Origin: Mesorhizobium liriopis
GTDB taxonomy: Bacteria > Pseudomonadota > Alphaproteobacteria > Rhizobiales > Rhizobiaceae
DNA: 64,000 nucleotides
Direction of reading: 5' to 3'
NCBI RefSeq assembly: GCF_024053505.1
Contig: NZ_JAMXQS010000005.1
Span: 248,001 to 312,000, forward strand
The position numbers and the translations under genes were made by a program. Below are positions 56,768 to 64,000 of this stretch, piece by piece. Numbering within the stretch: position 1 is the stretch's first letter; every line of letters starts with the position of its first letter. The notes under the pieces are model-generated. The model had not been told where the DNA came from and did no database searches. It saw nothing but the letters and a program-made list of their open reading frames with translations.

Positions 56768-56795
56768 GGCGGCGGGTGGATGACCATCCGCCGCC
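56768..56795 (+). terminator. GC-rich hairpin after the royal-jelly-family gene
   Basis: Stem GGCGGCGGGTGG / CCATCCGCCGCC (12 bp with one G-T pair) and ATGA loop, starting 6 bp after the stop and followed by a pyrimidine-rich CTCCTT. Likely terminator despite the weak T-run. Confidence 0.65.
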
Positions 56796-56883
56796 CTCCT
56801 TCACGATAGGCCGGAAATTGTAGCGGATCCCAAGAGGAGATCGGCTCGAAAACCGGATTCTGAGGCCGGTGGAGCCCTGCTCG

Positions 56884-57072
56884 CTAGTTGTTGTGCGGCG
56901 GGGCGCCACGATCACGTGGCGAGTAGAGTTCCGCGGTGGCGCGCTCGGTGGCCTGCTTTTCGGCCGCCGTGCGCTTGCGGCGCTGGGTCAGCGCGAAGAC
57001 GATCAGCACCGCGATCAGGATCGGGCCGCCCGCGACCACGATCAGCCAGAGATTTTCAGTTATCGCGCCCAT
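56884..57072 (-). CDS. Small single-pass membrane protein
   Basis: 62 residues from ATG 57072 (MGAITENLWLIVVAGGPILI), with GGGAGGAA upstream. One membrane helix (LWLIVVAGGPILIAVLIVFA) precedes a basic stretch QRRKRTAAEKQATERATAEL and a polar tail. Function unknown; small proteins of this layout are frequent in rhizobia. It lies downstream of the HAD phosphatase gene on the same strand, 38 bp away. Confidence 0.7.
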   Translation of the reverse strand: MGAITENLWLIVVAGGPILIAVLIVFALTQRRKRTAAEKQATERATAELYSPRDRGAPPHNN

Positions 57073-57110
57073 GCCCGACCGTTCCTCCCGGCGCGGCTAT
57101 GCTGGTGGCA

Positions 57111-57752
57111 CTAATCGCCCAAGAGGGCCGCGCGCACCTCTTCCGCCGTTCGGAAATAAAGAGCCCCCGCCGGTGGTTCCAAATCCATCTGCGGCCAGAA
57201 GATCGTGGTCATGCCGGCGGCGACACCAGCCGAGGCGCCCGTCTGCGAATCCTCCATCACCGCGCACTCCTGCGGCTCGACGCCGTGCAGATAGGCGGCG
57301 CGTAGGAACGGCTCGGGATCGGGCTTGCCCAGACGCACATCATTGCGGCTGACCGAGATGAAACCGTTGCGCGACAGGCCGACCGCGCGCAGGTTTGCAT
57401 CCACGACGAGGCGATCGGAGTTCGAAACGATCGCCTGCTTGACGCCGGCGTCTTCCAAGGCGCGAAAGATTTCGACCGCGCCTTCGCGCGGCTTCAACTT
57501 CGGCGCATGCTCGAAATAATAATCGTATTTCCGCGCGATCCAGTCTTCGAAGGGGATGGAAACGCCCAGTTCCGCGCGCATCATCTGGTAAACGGGCCAT
57601 GCGGCCTGGCCGAGGACGCGCTCATGCAGGTCTTCTGGCGGCGTGAGGCCCAGGCTGCGGATCGCATGTTCGAGTGCAGCATCATGCAGCAGCTCGCTGT
57701 CCACCAGCGTGCCGTCCATGTCCCAGAACACGGCCTTGGGGTTGATTGACAT
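57111..57752 (-). CDS. HAD-superfamily sugar-phosphate phosphatase
   Basis: 213 residues from ATG 57752 (MSINPKAVFWDMDGTLVDSE), with AAGGAAAG upstream; a longer frame upstream is antisense to the regulator gene. HAD motif I WDMDGTLVDSE, motif II IVSNSDR, motif III Lys in RLGKPDPEPF and motif IV AVMEDSQTG. The helical cap sits between motifs I and II, as in beta-phosphoglucomutase/GPP-type enzymes. It is divergent from the SorC-type regulator of the polyol transporter and shares its control region, so it probably acts on a polyol or hexose phosphate; rhizobial smo loci commonly include such a gene. Confidence 0.88.
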   Translation of the reverse strand: MSINPKAVFWDMDGTLVDSELLHDAALEHAIRSLGLTPPEDLHERVLGQAAWPVYQMMRAELGVSIPFEDWIARKYDYYFEHAPKLKPREGAVEIFRALEDAGVKQAIVSNSDRLVVDANLRAVGLSRNGFISVSRNDVRLGKPDPEPFLRAAYLHGVEPQECAVMEDSQTGASAGVAAGMTTIFWPQMDLEPPAGALYFRTAEEVRAALLGD

Positions 57753-57855
57753 CGGGAGCTTTCCTTGCACTTGCAGGCCTTTGAGCCCGGGCATAGAGGC
57801 AAACTTGGGCAGATGCCAGAGGCGGGCAAGCCTCCGTTGGCTGAAGACCCTCGGC

Positions 57856-57878
57856 ATTTGCCCAAGCGTTTGGCAATT
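57856..57878. promoter_or_regulatory. Candidate SorC-type operator in HAD/regulator intergenic region
   Basis: ATTTGCC-CAAGCGTTT-GGCAATT: 7-bp arms with one mismatch, 9-bp spacer. The same element with perfect arms stands before smoE (60213-60235). A further half-site, TTGGCAATG, follows at about 57905-57913. It lies 78 bp before the regulator ATG and 104 bp before the HAD start, so it could control both. Confidence 0.6.
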
Positions 57879-57955
57879 GCTACCACGCATCAAGCCTGCA
57901 ATGCTTGGCAATGCGCAACCGGGGAGCATGCGTGGGTGGAGAAAGAAGCGCAGGT

Positions 57956-58918
57956 ATGAATACGATTGCGCGAAACGACCCGGATCGGAACCGGCTGGAC
58001 GATGCGGCCCGCGCGGGCTGGCTTTACTATGTCGCGGGCAATACGCAGGACCAGATCGCAGGCAAGCTCGGCGTGTCGCGTCAGACCGCGCAGCGGCTGG
58101 TCTCCCTAGCCGTTTCCGAGGGCCTCGTGCGCGTGCGCCTCGACCACCCGATTGCACGCTGCCTGGAACTCGGCACCGAGCTCAAGAGCCGCTACGGGCT
58201 CGACTTCGTTGAAGTGGTTCCCACCGATCCAGGCTCGGCCTCCACCACGATCGGCATCGCGGAAGCGGGTGCCGCCGAGTTCGAGCGCCGGTTGCGCAGC
58301 TCTGAACCCTCCACCATGGCGATGGGCACGGGGCGCACGCTGAAGGCGGCCATCGAACAACTGCCACCCATGGCCTGCCCGCAGCACAAGGTGGTGTCGC
58401 TCACCGGCAATATCGCGCCGGACGGCTCGGCGGCCTTCTACAATGTCGTCTTCACCCTTTCCGACCGTGTGAAGTGCCGCTCCTTCCCGATGCCGCTCCC
58501 CGTCATCGCCTCGTCCAGCGAGGAGCGCGAGATGCTGCATTCTCAACCGATGATCCGCTCGACGCTCGAACTCGCAGCCAAGGCCGAGGTAACATTCCTG
58601 GGCATCGGCGATCTCGGCCCCAATGCGCCCTTGTTCGAAGACGGATTCATCACGGAAAATGAGTTGAAGGCATTGCAGAAGGCGGGCGCCGTCGGCGAAC
58701 TTGTCGGCTGGGCGTTCGACCGCGAAGGCGAGCTGATCGAAGGCGTCACCAACGACCGCGTGGCCTCCGCCCCTCTTCCCTCGCGCGAGACCGGACTGGT
58801 GATCGTGCTGGGCAAGGGCGAGCGCAAGCTGCCGGGCTTGAAGGCGGCCGCCGCGCGCCGCCTCGTCAACGGGTTGATCACCGACGAGGCGACGGCAGAG
58901 GGCCTTTTGCAACCATGA
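57956..58918 (+). CDS. SorC/DeoR-type sugar-binding transcriptional regulator
   Basis: 320 residues from ATG 57956 (MNTIARNDPDRNRLDDAARA). The N-terminal helix-turn-helix (~20-60: GNTQDQIAGKLGVSRQTAQR) is followed by the large sugar-binding domain (~65-320) with TMAMGTGRTLKAAIEQLPPM, KVVSLTGNIAPDG and FLGIGDLGPNAPLFEDGFIT, characteristic of SorC-family effector domains. It probably represses the polyol transporter (smo) operon and is released by a polyol or its phosphate. The matched palindromes near its own promoter and before smoE support this. The start lacks a strong Shine-Dalgarno; upstream codons in frame do not resemble the family. Confidence 0.9.
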   Translation: MNTIARNDPDRNRLDDAARAGWLYYVAGNTQDQIAGKLGVSRQTAQRLVSLAVSEGLVRVRLDHPIARCLELGTELKSRYGLDFVEVVPTDPGSASTTIGIAEAGAAEFERRLRSSEPSTMAMGTGRTLKAAIEQLPPMACPQHKVVSLTGNIAPDGSAAFYNVVFTLSDRVKCRSFPMPLPVIASSSEEREMLHSQPMIRSTLELAAKAEVTFLGIGDLGPNAPLFEDGFITENELKALQKAGAVGELVGWAFDREGELIEGVTNDRVASAPLPSRETGLVIVLGKGERKLPGLKAAAARRLVNGLITDEATAEGLLQP

Positions 58919-59125
58919 TCAGTCGCAGCGGCGCGGGCTGAACGGGTCGGCCGCGTCGATCAAGCCGATGTCGCGTTGCAGATAGTCCGAGAGCAGGCGC
59001 GGATCGGGCTTGCGGCGTAGGCGCGAGAGACTTGAGCGGAACGCGGCAAGCCATAAAAGCCATTGCTGTCCCGATATTCGTGACCGTGCGTGTTTGGTCA
59101 ACAGGAGTTCGGCGGGCGAGTTCAT
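58919..59125 (-). CDS. DUF1127-like small protein
   Basis: 68 residues from ATG 59125 (MNSPAELLLTKHARSRISGQ). The C-terminal part SLSRLRRKPDPRLLSDYLQRDIGL matches the DUF1127 pattern (basic, ending in L-x-D-IGL). Members in Agrobacterium and Rhodobacter affect phosphate metabolism and RNA turnover; the role here is unknown. It is convergent with the SorC-type gene with no gap between stop codons, and divergent from the LysR gene (109 bp). Confidence 0.75.
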   Translation of the reverse strand: MNSPAELLLTKHARSRISGQQWLLWLAAFRSSLSRLRRKPDPRLLSDYLQRDIGLIDAADPFSPRRCD

Positions 59126-59234
59126 GGGAACGCCTCGTTTGCATGTTGCCGTGGGTGTCTGTTCTGCCCATAATCTGAGACGAATGGCGGCGGAATTCCA
59201 ATCGAATGTCGCACTAGACCCATAGACTGGTTTG

Positions 59235-60191
59235 ATGGCTGAGTTCCGGCACCTGCCACCCCTTCCCGCGCTGCGCGCCTTCGAGGCCGCCGCCCGCCTG
59301 CTAAGCTTCACGCGCGCCGGCGAAGAACTCGGCATGACGCAGGCGGCGGTCAGCTATCAGATCAAGGTGCTGGAGGACCGGGTCGGCAGTCCGCTTTTCG
59401 TGCGCCGCGCGCGCAGCGTCGAATTGACGGAAGCGGGCCAGACGCTGGCCGAGGCCGCGCGTGACGCCTTCGACCGCTTGACGGAGGGTTATGCCAAGGC
59501 ACGAGGTGCGGAGGGCGTGACGCTGACGCTCACCACCGTTGCGACCTTTGCAGGCATCTGGCTGGCGCAGAATCTCGGGCGCTTCCAGTTCGCCAATCCC
59601 ACGATCGCGGTGCGTCTCGATGCGCTCGACCGGAATCTCGACCTTTTGCGCGGCGAGGCCGACATGGCGATCCGCGGCGGGGTCGGCCAGTGGCCCGGCC
59701 TCGCGGCGCACCGGCTCATTCCATACGATTTCGCCCCGATGCTGAGTCCCGCGCTTGCCGCCGAAGCGGACATCAAGACGCCTGCCGATCTCCTCAAGCT
59801 GCCGATCCTCGACCCCGACGACCACTGGTGGCAGCTGTGGTTCGCCAAGATGGGCGTCGATGCGGGCGAGCTCGGAAAGCGGCCGCTCAACAGCCTCGGC
59901 ACCCAGATCTATGCGGCCAACGCCGCCATGGCCGGCCAGGGTGTCGCCATCCTCACCCGACGCTTCTTCGAGCGCGATCTGGCGGAGGGTCGTCTGGTGC
60001 AGCCCTATGCGGAACTGTCAGACGACGGGCGGAACGGCGGTTACTGGCTTGCCTATCCCGAAGCACGCCGCAACGTGCGCAAGATCAGGACTTTTCGGGA
60101 ATGGATCCTCGGCGAGTTCGCGAAGGAAGACCGAGGAGTTCAAACGGTTCATCCGCTCTCTTGCTGCGCTGCAGCATCGAATGGAAGTTGA
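59235..60191 (+). CDS. LysR-family regulator (GcvA-like)
   Basis: 318 residues from ATG 59235 (MAEFRHLPPLPALRAFEAAA). Helix-turn-helix SFTRAGEELGMTQAAVSYQI with KVLEDRVGSPLFVRRARSVELTEAG; PPLPALRAFEAAARLLSF is the GcvA-subgroup opening. The effector domain includes LDLLRGEADMAIRGG. It lies between the polyol regulator and the polyol transporter but is divergent from a DUF1127 gene, a pairing seen in many rhizobia, so the DUF1127 gene is a likely target rather than the transporter. Confidence 0.88.
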   Translation: MAEFRHLPPLPALRAFEAAARLLSFTRAGEELGMTQAAVSYQIKVLEDRVGSPLFVRRARSVELTEAGQTLAEAARDAFDRLTEGYAKARGAEGVTLTLTTVATFAGIWLAQNLGRFQFANPTIAVRLDALDRNLDLLRGEADMAIRGGVGQWPGLAAHRLIPYDFAPMLSPALAAEADIKTPADLLKLPILDPDDHWWQLWFAKMGVDAGELGKRPLNSLGTQIYAANAAMAGQGVAILTRRFFERDLAEGRLVQPYAELSDDGRNGGYWLAYPEARRNVRKIRTFREWILGEFAKEDRGVQTVHPLSCCAAASNGS

Positions 60192-60212
60192 CAGCGCTTC
60201 TTCGCCGTGGGT

Positions 60213-60235
60213 AATTGCCCACATCCAAGGCAATT
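60213..60235. promoter_or_regulatory. Candidate SorC-type operator upstream of smoE
   Basis: Perfect inverted repeat AATTGCC-CACATCCAA-GGCAATT (7-bp arms, 9-bp spacer), ending 41 bp before the smoE ATG. It matches the element at 57856-57878 in arms and spacer length. It is placed where a repressor would overlap the promoter. Confidence 0.65.
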
Positions 60236-60276
60236 GCTCATGTCTCCGGCAGGCCTTGCGCAAGGGAGGAAGTTTG

Positions 60277-61587
60277 ATGAGACCATTCGCATTCACGCTC
60301 GGACTCTGCACCGCGAGCCTGCTCGCGGTCGCAGCGCATGCCGAGACGCTGACCATCGCCACCGTCAACAATGGCGACATGATCCGCATGCAGAAGCTGG
60401 CCGGCGAGTTCACCAAGGCCAACCCCGACATTCAGCTCAACTGGGTCACGCTCGAAGAAAACGTGCTGCGCCAGCGCGTCACCACCGACATCGCCAACAA
60501 AGGCGGCCAGTTCGACGTTCTGACCATCGGCACCTATGAGGTTCCGATCTGGGCGAAGAACGACTGGCTCGTGCCGCTCGACAATCTCGGCGCCGACTAC
60601 GACGTCGACGATCTGATCCCGGCCATCCGCAATGGCCTTTCCTCCGACGGCAAGCTCTACGCCGCGCCGTTCTACGGCGAGTCGTCCTTCATCATGTATC
60701 GCAAGGATCTGGCCGAGAAGGCCGGCGTCACCCTGCCCGAGGCACCGACCTGGGATCAGGTCGCGGACGCCGCGCGCAAGATGACCGACCGCGCCAACGG
60801 CATCAACGGCATCTGCCTTCGCGGCAAGGCCGGCTGGGGCGAGAACATGGCCTTCCTGACGGCCACGGCGAACGCCTTCGGCGCGCGCTGGTTCGACGAG
60901 AACTGGAAGCCCCAGTTCGACCAGCCGGAATGGAAGAAGACGCTTCAGTCCTATGTCGACCTGATGAAGGAAGCCGGCCCCGAGGGCGCTTCCTCCAACG
61001 GCTTCAACGAGAACCTCGCGCTCTTCCAGCAGGGCAAATGCGGCATGTGGATCGACGCCACGGTGGCGGCATCCTTCGTGACCAACCCCGCCGACTCGAC
61101 CGTTGCCGACAAGGTCGGCTTCGCGTTGGCACCCGATACGGGCCTCGGCAAGCGCGGCAACTGGCTCTGGGCCTGGTCGCTGGCGATCCCCGCGGGCTCG
61201 CAGAAGGTCGAATCGGCGGAGAAGTTCATCTCCTGGGCGACCTCCAAGGCCTATGGCGAACTCGTCGCGTCCAAGGAAGGCTGGGCGAACGTGCCTCCGG
61301 GCACCCGCCAGTCGCTCTATGCCAATGCCGACTACCAGAAGGCAGCGCCCTTCGCGAAGATGACCATCGACTCCATCAACGCGGCGGACCCGACCAAGCC
61401 CACCGTGAAGCCGGTGCCCTATACGGGCGTCCAGTTCGTGGCCATTCCTGAATTCCAGGGCCTCGGCACGACGGTCGGTCAGCTCTTCTCGGCGGCACTT
61501 GCCGGCCAGATGAGCGTCGACGACGCACTCGCTCAGGCTCAGACGGCTGCCACCAGCACCATGACCGAAGGCGGTTACATCCAGTAA
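60277..61587 (+). CDS. smoE: Polyol (sorbitol/mannitol) ABC transporter substrate-binding protein
   Basis: Periplasmic binding protein of the carbohydrate (CUT1) class, 436 residues. Start ATG 60277, Shine-Dalgarno AAGGGAGGA 6 nt upstream; signal peptide MRPFAFTLGLCTASLLAVAA ending near AHAET. The mature sequence TLTIATVNNGDMIRMQKLAG and LRQRVTTDIANKGGQFDVLT are as in SmoE-type polyol binders. AGWGENMAFLTATANAFGARWFDE and CGMWIDATVAASFV line the ligand cleft. It heads smoE-smoF-smoG-smoK. Polyol specificity is inferred from family resemblance and the SorC-type regulator. Confidence 0.87.
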   Translation: MRPFAFTLGLCTASLLAVAAHAETLTIATVNNGDMIRMQKLAGEFTKANPDIQLNWVTLEENVLRQRVTTDIANKGGQFDVLTIGTYEVPIWAKNDWLVPLDNLGADYDVDDLIPAIRNGLSSDGKLYAAPFYGESSFIMYRKDLAEKAGVTLPEAPTWDQVADAARKMTDRANGINGICLRGKAGWGENMAFLTATANAFGARWFDENWKPQFDQPEWKKTLQSYVDLMKEAGPEGASSNGFNENLALFQQGKCGMWIDATVAASFVTNPADSTVADKVGFALAPDTGLGKRGNWLWAWSLAIPAGSQKVESAEKFISWATSKAYGELVASKEGWANVPPGTRQSLYANADYQKAAPFAKMTIDSINAADPTKPTVKPVPYTGVQFVAIPEFQGLGTTVGQLFSAALAGQMSVDDALAQAQTAATSTMTEGGYIQ

Positions 61588-61606
61588 ACATCCTCCCGAT
61601 GTTTCA

Positions 61607-61633
61607 GGCCGCCCGGCCCGTTTCCGGGCGGCC
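61607..61633 (+). terminator. Hairpin between smoE and smoF
   Basis: Perfect 10-bp stem GGCCGCCCGG / CCGGGCGGCC, 7-nt loop, 19 bp after smoE; no T-run. It probably stabilises smoE mRNA or reduces read-through, giving excess binding protein. The rest of the 323-bp gap up to 61910 shows no gene or other clear element. Confidence 0.65.
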
Positions 61634-61910
61634 GATCCTTCACCTGATGCCGATCCTTCACTGATGCATGAGCGGTGGAGAGCCGCGCTGCAGGGTTGAC
61701 GGCCAAGCCACGCGACATTCAACTTGATCCGTATTCCGGCCTCGCGGCCGTGCTCGCCCAAGCCTCTTCTCCGCATGACAGGCGGCGGAGACTGTTTTCA
61801 GTCTTTCCGAGGGGCACGATCCGGCGGGCTTCAGAAGTTGCTGCGGCGCGATCGAACGCGCCCGCACAGAGCGCAACTGCGGCATCGACCTGAGGAGGGG
61901 TATTCCGCAA

Positions 61911-62780
61911 ATGGCCACTCAACAAACCCGATCCCTCGCACGCATCATGATGGCACCGTCTGTCATCATGCTGTTCATCTGGATGATCGTGCCGCTGGTG
62001 GCGACGCTCTGGCTTTCGTTTCAGCGCTATAATCCGGCCAACCCTGCCAGAAACGGGTTCGTCGGCTTTTCCAACTACCTCCTCGCCTTCAACGATCCGG
62101 CCTTCTCGCAGTCGATCATCAACACGCTGATCCTCGTGGTGAGCGTTCTCCTGATCACCGTGATCGGCGGCATCATGCTCGCGATGCTGCTCGACCAACC
62201 GGTCTGGGGACAAGGCATCGTCCGCATCCTCATCATCTCGCCCTTCTTCGTCATGCCGCCCGTCGCGGCGCTGATCTGGAAGAACATGATCATGTCGCCC
62301 GACTACGGCGTGTTCGCGAGCATCGCGCGATCACTGGGCTTCACGCCGATTGCGTGGCTGACATCCTACCCATTGTTCTCGATCATCATCATCGTCGCCT
62401 GGCAATGGCTGCCCTTCGCGACGCTGATCCTCCTGACCGCGCTTCAGTCGCTCGACGGCGAGCAGAAGGAAGCCGCCGAAATGGACGGCGCGGGCTTCTT
62501 CAGCCGCTTCTGGTATCTGGTGCTGCCCCACCTCGCGCGTGCGATCACGGTGGTGGTGCTCATCCAGACCATCTTCCTGCTCTCGATCTATGCCGAGATC
62601 TTCGTCACCACCGGCGGCGGACCGGGCTATGCATCCGTCAACCTGCCCTTTCAGATCGCCAAGAGCGTGGCCGATGTGCGCTACGGCTTGGCATCGGCGG
62701 GCGGCATCCTCGCGGTGATCTTCGCCAACATCGTCGCCGTCTTTCTGATGCGCGCGGTGGGCAAGAATCTGGATCGTTGA
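61911..62780 (+). CDS. smoF: Polyol ABC transporter permease
   Basis: Inner-membrane permease of the MalF-like CUT1 class, 289 residues, six predicted helices (first: IMMAPSVIMLFIWMIVPLVA). The EAA loop is EAAEMDGAGFFSRFWYLVLPHL near residue 195. GAGGAGGGG precedes the ATG. Its partner smoG starts 18 bp after its stop. Family members with this sequence type serve sorbitol/mannitol transport in rhizobia. Confidence 0.9.
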   Translation: MATQQTRSLARIMMAPSVIMLFIWMIVPLVATLWLSFQRYNPANPARNGFVGFSNYLLAFNDPAFSQSIINTLILVVSVLLITVIGGIMLAMLLDQPVWGQGIVRILIISPFFVMPPVAALIWKNMIMSPDYGVFASIARSLGFTPIAWLTSYPLFSIIIIVAWQWLPFATLILLTALQSLDGEQKEAAEMDGAGFFSRFWYLVLPHLARAITVVVLIQTIFLLSIYAEIFVTTGGGPGYASVNLPFQIAKSVADVRYGLASAGGILAVIFANIVAVFLMRAVGKNLDR

Positions 62781-62798
62781 GCGAGAAGGAGGTCAGAC

Positions 62799-63623
62799 AT
62801 GGCGCGCACCGTCACCAACCGTCAGAAGGCAGTCACCACAGTCGTCGTGTGGATCATTGCCCTGCTCATCTTCTTCCCGATCCTTTACACGATCATCACG
62901 AGCTTCAAGTCGGAAACTGAGGCGATCCAGGGCTTCAACCTGATCCCCTCGGGAACGCTGGAAAGCTATGCCGAGGTCGAGGCGCAGCGCGGCTATTTCC
63001 GCTTCTTCCTCAACTCGGTAATCATCTCCGTCGGCTCGACCCTGCTGGCGCTCGTGGTCGCGGTACCGGCGGCCTGGTCCATGGCATTCTCGCCGACGCG
63101 CCGGACCAAGGACGTGCTGATGTGGATGCTGTCCACCAAGATGATGCCGGCGGTCGCCGTGCTCGTGCCGCTCTACCTCATCTTCGCGCGGCTCGGCCTC
63201 CTCGACAACCGCGTCGCCATCACGGTCATGCTGACGCTGATCAACCTGCCAATCGTGGTGTGGATGCTCTACACTTACTTTCGTGAGATTCCCGGCGAAA
63301 TCCTCGAGGCGTCACGCATGGATGGTGCCTCGCTCTGGAACGAGATCGTCTATGTGCTGACGCCGATGGCGGTGCCCGGCATCGCCTCCACCATGCTGCT
63401 CAACATCATCCTGGCCTGGAACGAGGCGTTCTGGACGATCCAGCTGACCACCACGAATGCCGCGCCGCTGACGGTCTTCATCTCGTCGTTCTCGAGCCCA
63501 CAGGGCCTGTTCTGGGCCAAGCTGTCGGCGGCCTCGACGCTTGCCATCGCACCCATCCTCATCATGGGCTGGTTCTCGCAGCGCCAGCTGGTGCGCGGCC
63601 TGACCTTCGGCGCCGTCAAGTAG
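62799..63623 (+). CDS. smoG: Polyol ABC transporter permease
   Basis: MalG-like inner-membrane permease, 274 residues. First helix VVWIIALLIFFPILYTIITS; then SFKSETEAIQGFNLIPSGTL. The EAA loop is EASRMDGASLWNEIVYVLTPMAVPG near residue 185, and MLSTKMMPAVAVLVPLYLIF is conserved in this class. A hairpin with stem CCGGAAAGTC / GACTTTTCGG (63632-63654) lies between it and the ATPase gene. Confidence 0.92.
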   Translation: MARTVTNRQKAVTTVVVWIIALLIFFPILYTIITSFKSETEAIQGFNLIPSGTLESYAEVEAQRGYFRFFLNSVIISVGSTLLALVVAVPAAWSMAFSPTRRTKDVLMWMLSTKMMPAVAVLVPLYLIFARLGLLDNRVAITVMLTLINLPIVVWMLYTYFREIPGEILEASRMDGASLWNEIVYVLTPMAVPGIASTMLLNIILAWNEAFWTIQLTTTNAAPLTVFISSFSSPQGLFWAKLSAASTLAIAPILIMGWFSQRQLVRGLTFGAVK

Positions 63624-63631
63624 GCATGTCC

Positions 63632-63654
63632 CCGGAAAGTCGCAGACTTTTCGG
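63632..63654 (+). repeat. Hairpin between smoG and smoK
   Basis: CCGGAAAGTC-GCA-GACTTTTCGG, ten pairs including one G-T. No T-run of terminator type follows. It may mark mRNA processing inside the smo operon. Confidence 0.45.
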
Positions 63655-63695
63655 ACAGGGATCATGACCCGATCAAAAGATTAAGGGGAGACATC

Positions 63696-64000
63696 ATGGG
63701 CAACATCACCCTTCAGAACGTTTCGAAGAGCTTCGGCGCGACGAGCATCATTCCCAACATCGACCTCACCATCGAGGATGGCGAGTTCGTGGTGTTCGTC
63801 GGCCCGTCCGGCTGCGGCAAGTCCACGCTTCTGCGCCTGATCGCAGGGCTCGAGGACGTGTCGGGCGGCAAGATCATGATCGATGGGCGCGATGTGACCC
63901 AGGAGGCACCGGCCAAGCGCGGGCTTGCGATGGTGTTCCAGTCCTATGCGCTCTACCCACACATGACCGTGCGCAACAACATCGCCTTTCCGCTCAAGAT
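63696..64000 (+). CDS. smoK: Polyol ABC transporter ATPase, N-terminal part (cut by window edge)
   Basis: First ~101 residues of a MalK/UgpC-type ATPase, [20 protein letters not shown] onward. Walker A is GPSGCGKST (~37-45) and the Q-loop region [16 protein letters not shown] is present; the signature and Walker B lie beyond the window. AAGGGGAG precedes the ATG by 5 nt. It completes the SmoEFGK transporter. Confidence 0.92.
   Translation, partial: MGNITLQNVSKSFGATSIIPNIDLTIEDGEFVVFVGPSGCGKSTLLRLIAGLEDVSGGKIMIDGRDVTQEAPAKRGLAMVFQSYALYPHMTVRNNIAFPLK

Overview
The window reads as a chromosomal segment from a GC-rich alphaproteobacterium, most likely of the order Hyphomicrobiales (rhizobia and relatives). 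The evidence is the high third-position GC, several HWE-family histidine kinases, a NepR-like small protein, a DUF1127 protein, a polyol ABC transporter of the Smo type, a FrcK-like kinase and many periplasmic-binding-protein ABC transporters. Genus cannot be fixed from this sequence alone.

Layout, left to right. (1) 1-6258, minus strand: a polyamine-type ABC transporter (binding protein, ATPase, two permeases) ending in a PatD-like aminobutyraldehyde dehydrogenase, the same content as E. coli ydcSTUV-patD, headed here by a LysR regulator. (2) 6436-9598, plus: an NAD epimerase, an FeS-type photolyase and a UPF0126 membrane protein. (3) 9693-18574: organosulfur and methionine supply, with tauABC, an esterase, a flavin monooxygenase, metQNI and an FMN reductase. 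(4) 18880-21938: an amaA/amaB-like pair for pipecolate and lysine breakdown. (5) 22202-27081: a second sulfur-type operon of binding protein, flavin monooxygenase, two-domain sulfurtransferase, permease and ATPase.

(6) 27549-43663: a signalling region with a Crp/Fnr regulator, four HWE kinase loci (one clearly broken), two single-domain receivers, a DUF6894 protein, a candidate NepR-like anti-sigma factor, and a pair of tiny membrane-protein genes that carry identical 17-bp palindromes in matching promoter positions. (7) 44317-46154: a DapA-family lyase, a decayed fragment of an aldehyde dehydrogenase of the kind used with it in hydroxyproline or pentose catabolism, and tRNA-Arg(CCG). (8) 46450-57072: gamma-glutamyltransferase, a FrcK-like kinase, glutathione transferase, small envelope proteins, 3-methyladenine glycosylase coupled to a fifth HWE kinase, a second Crp/Fnr regulator and a royal-jelly-family secreted protein. 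(9) 57111-64000: a sorbitol/mannitol-type (Smo) locus with HAD phosphatase, SorC-type regulator, binding protein, two permeases and the start of the ATPase, with an unrelated DUF1127/LysR pair inserted.

The most interesting observations are regulatory. The twin palindromes are at 35246-35262 and 35459-35475. A near-perfect palindrome is shared by the SorC gene region (57856-57878) and the smoE promoter region (60213-60235). Related TTTGCC/GGCAAA palindromes lie upstream of tauA and metQ. The others are the multi-lesion kinase pseudogene with an intact coupled receiver, and the orphan NepR-like ORF beside a PAS-HWE kinase.
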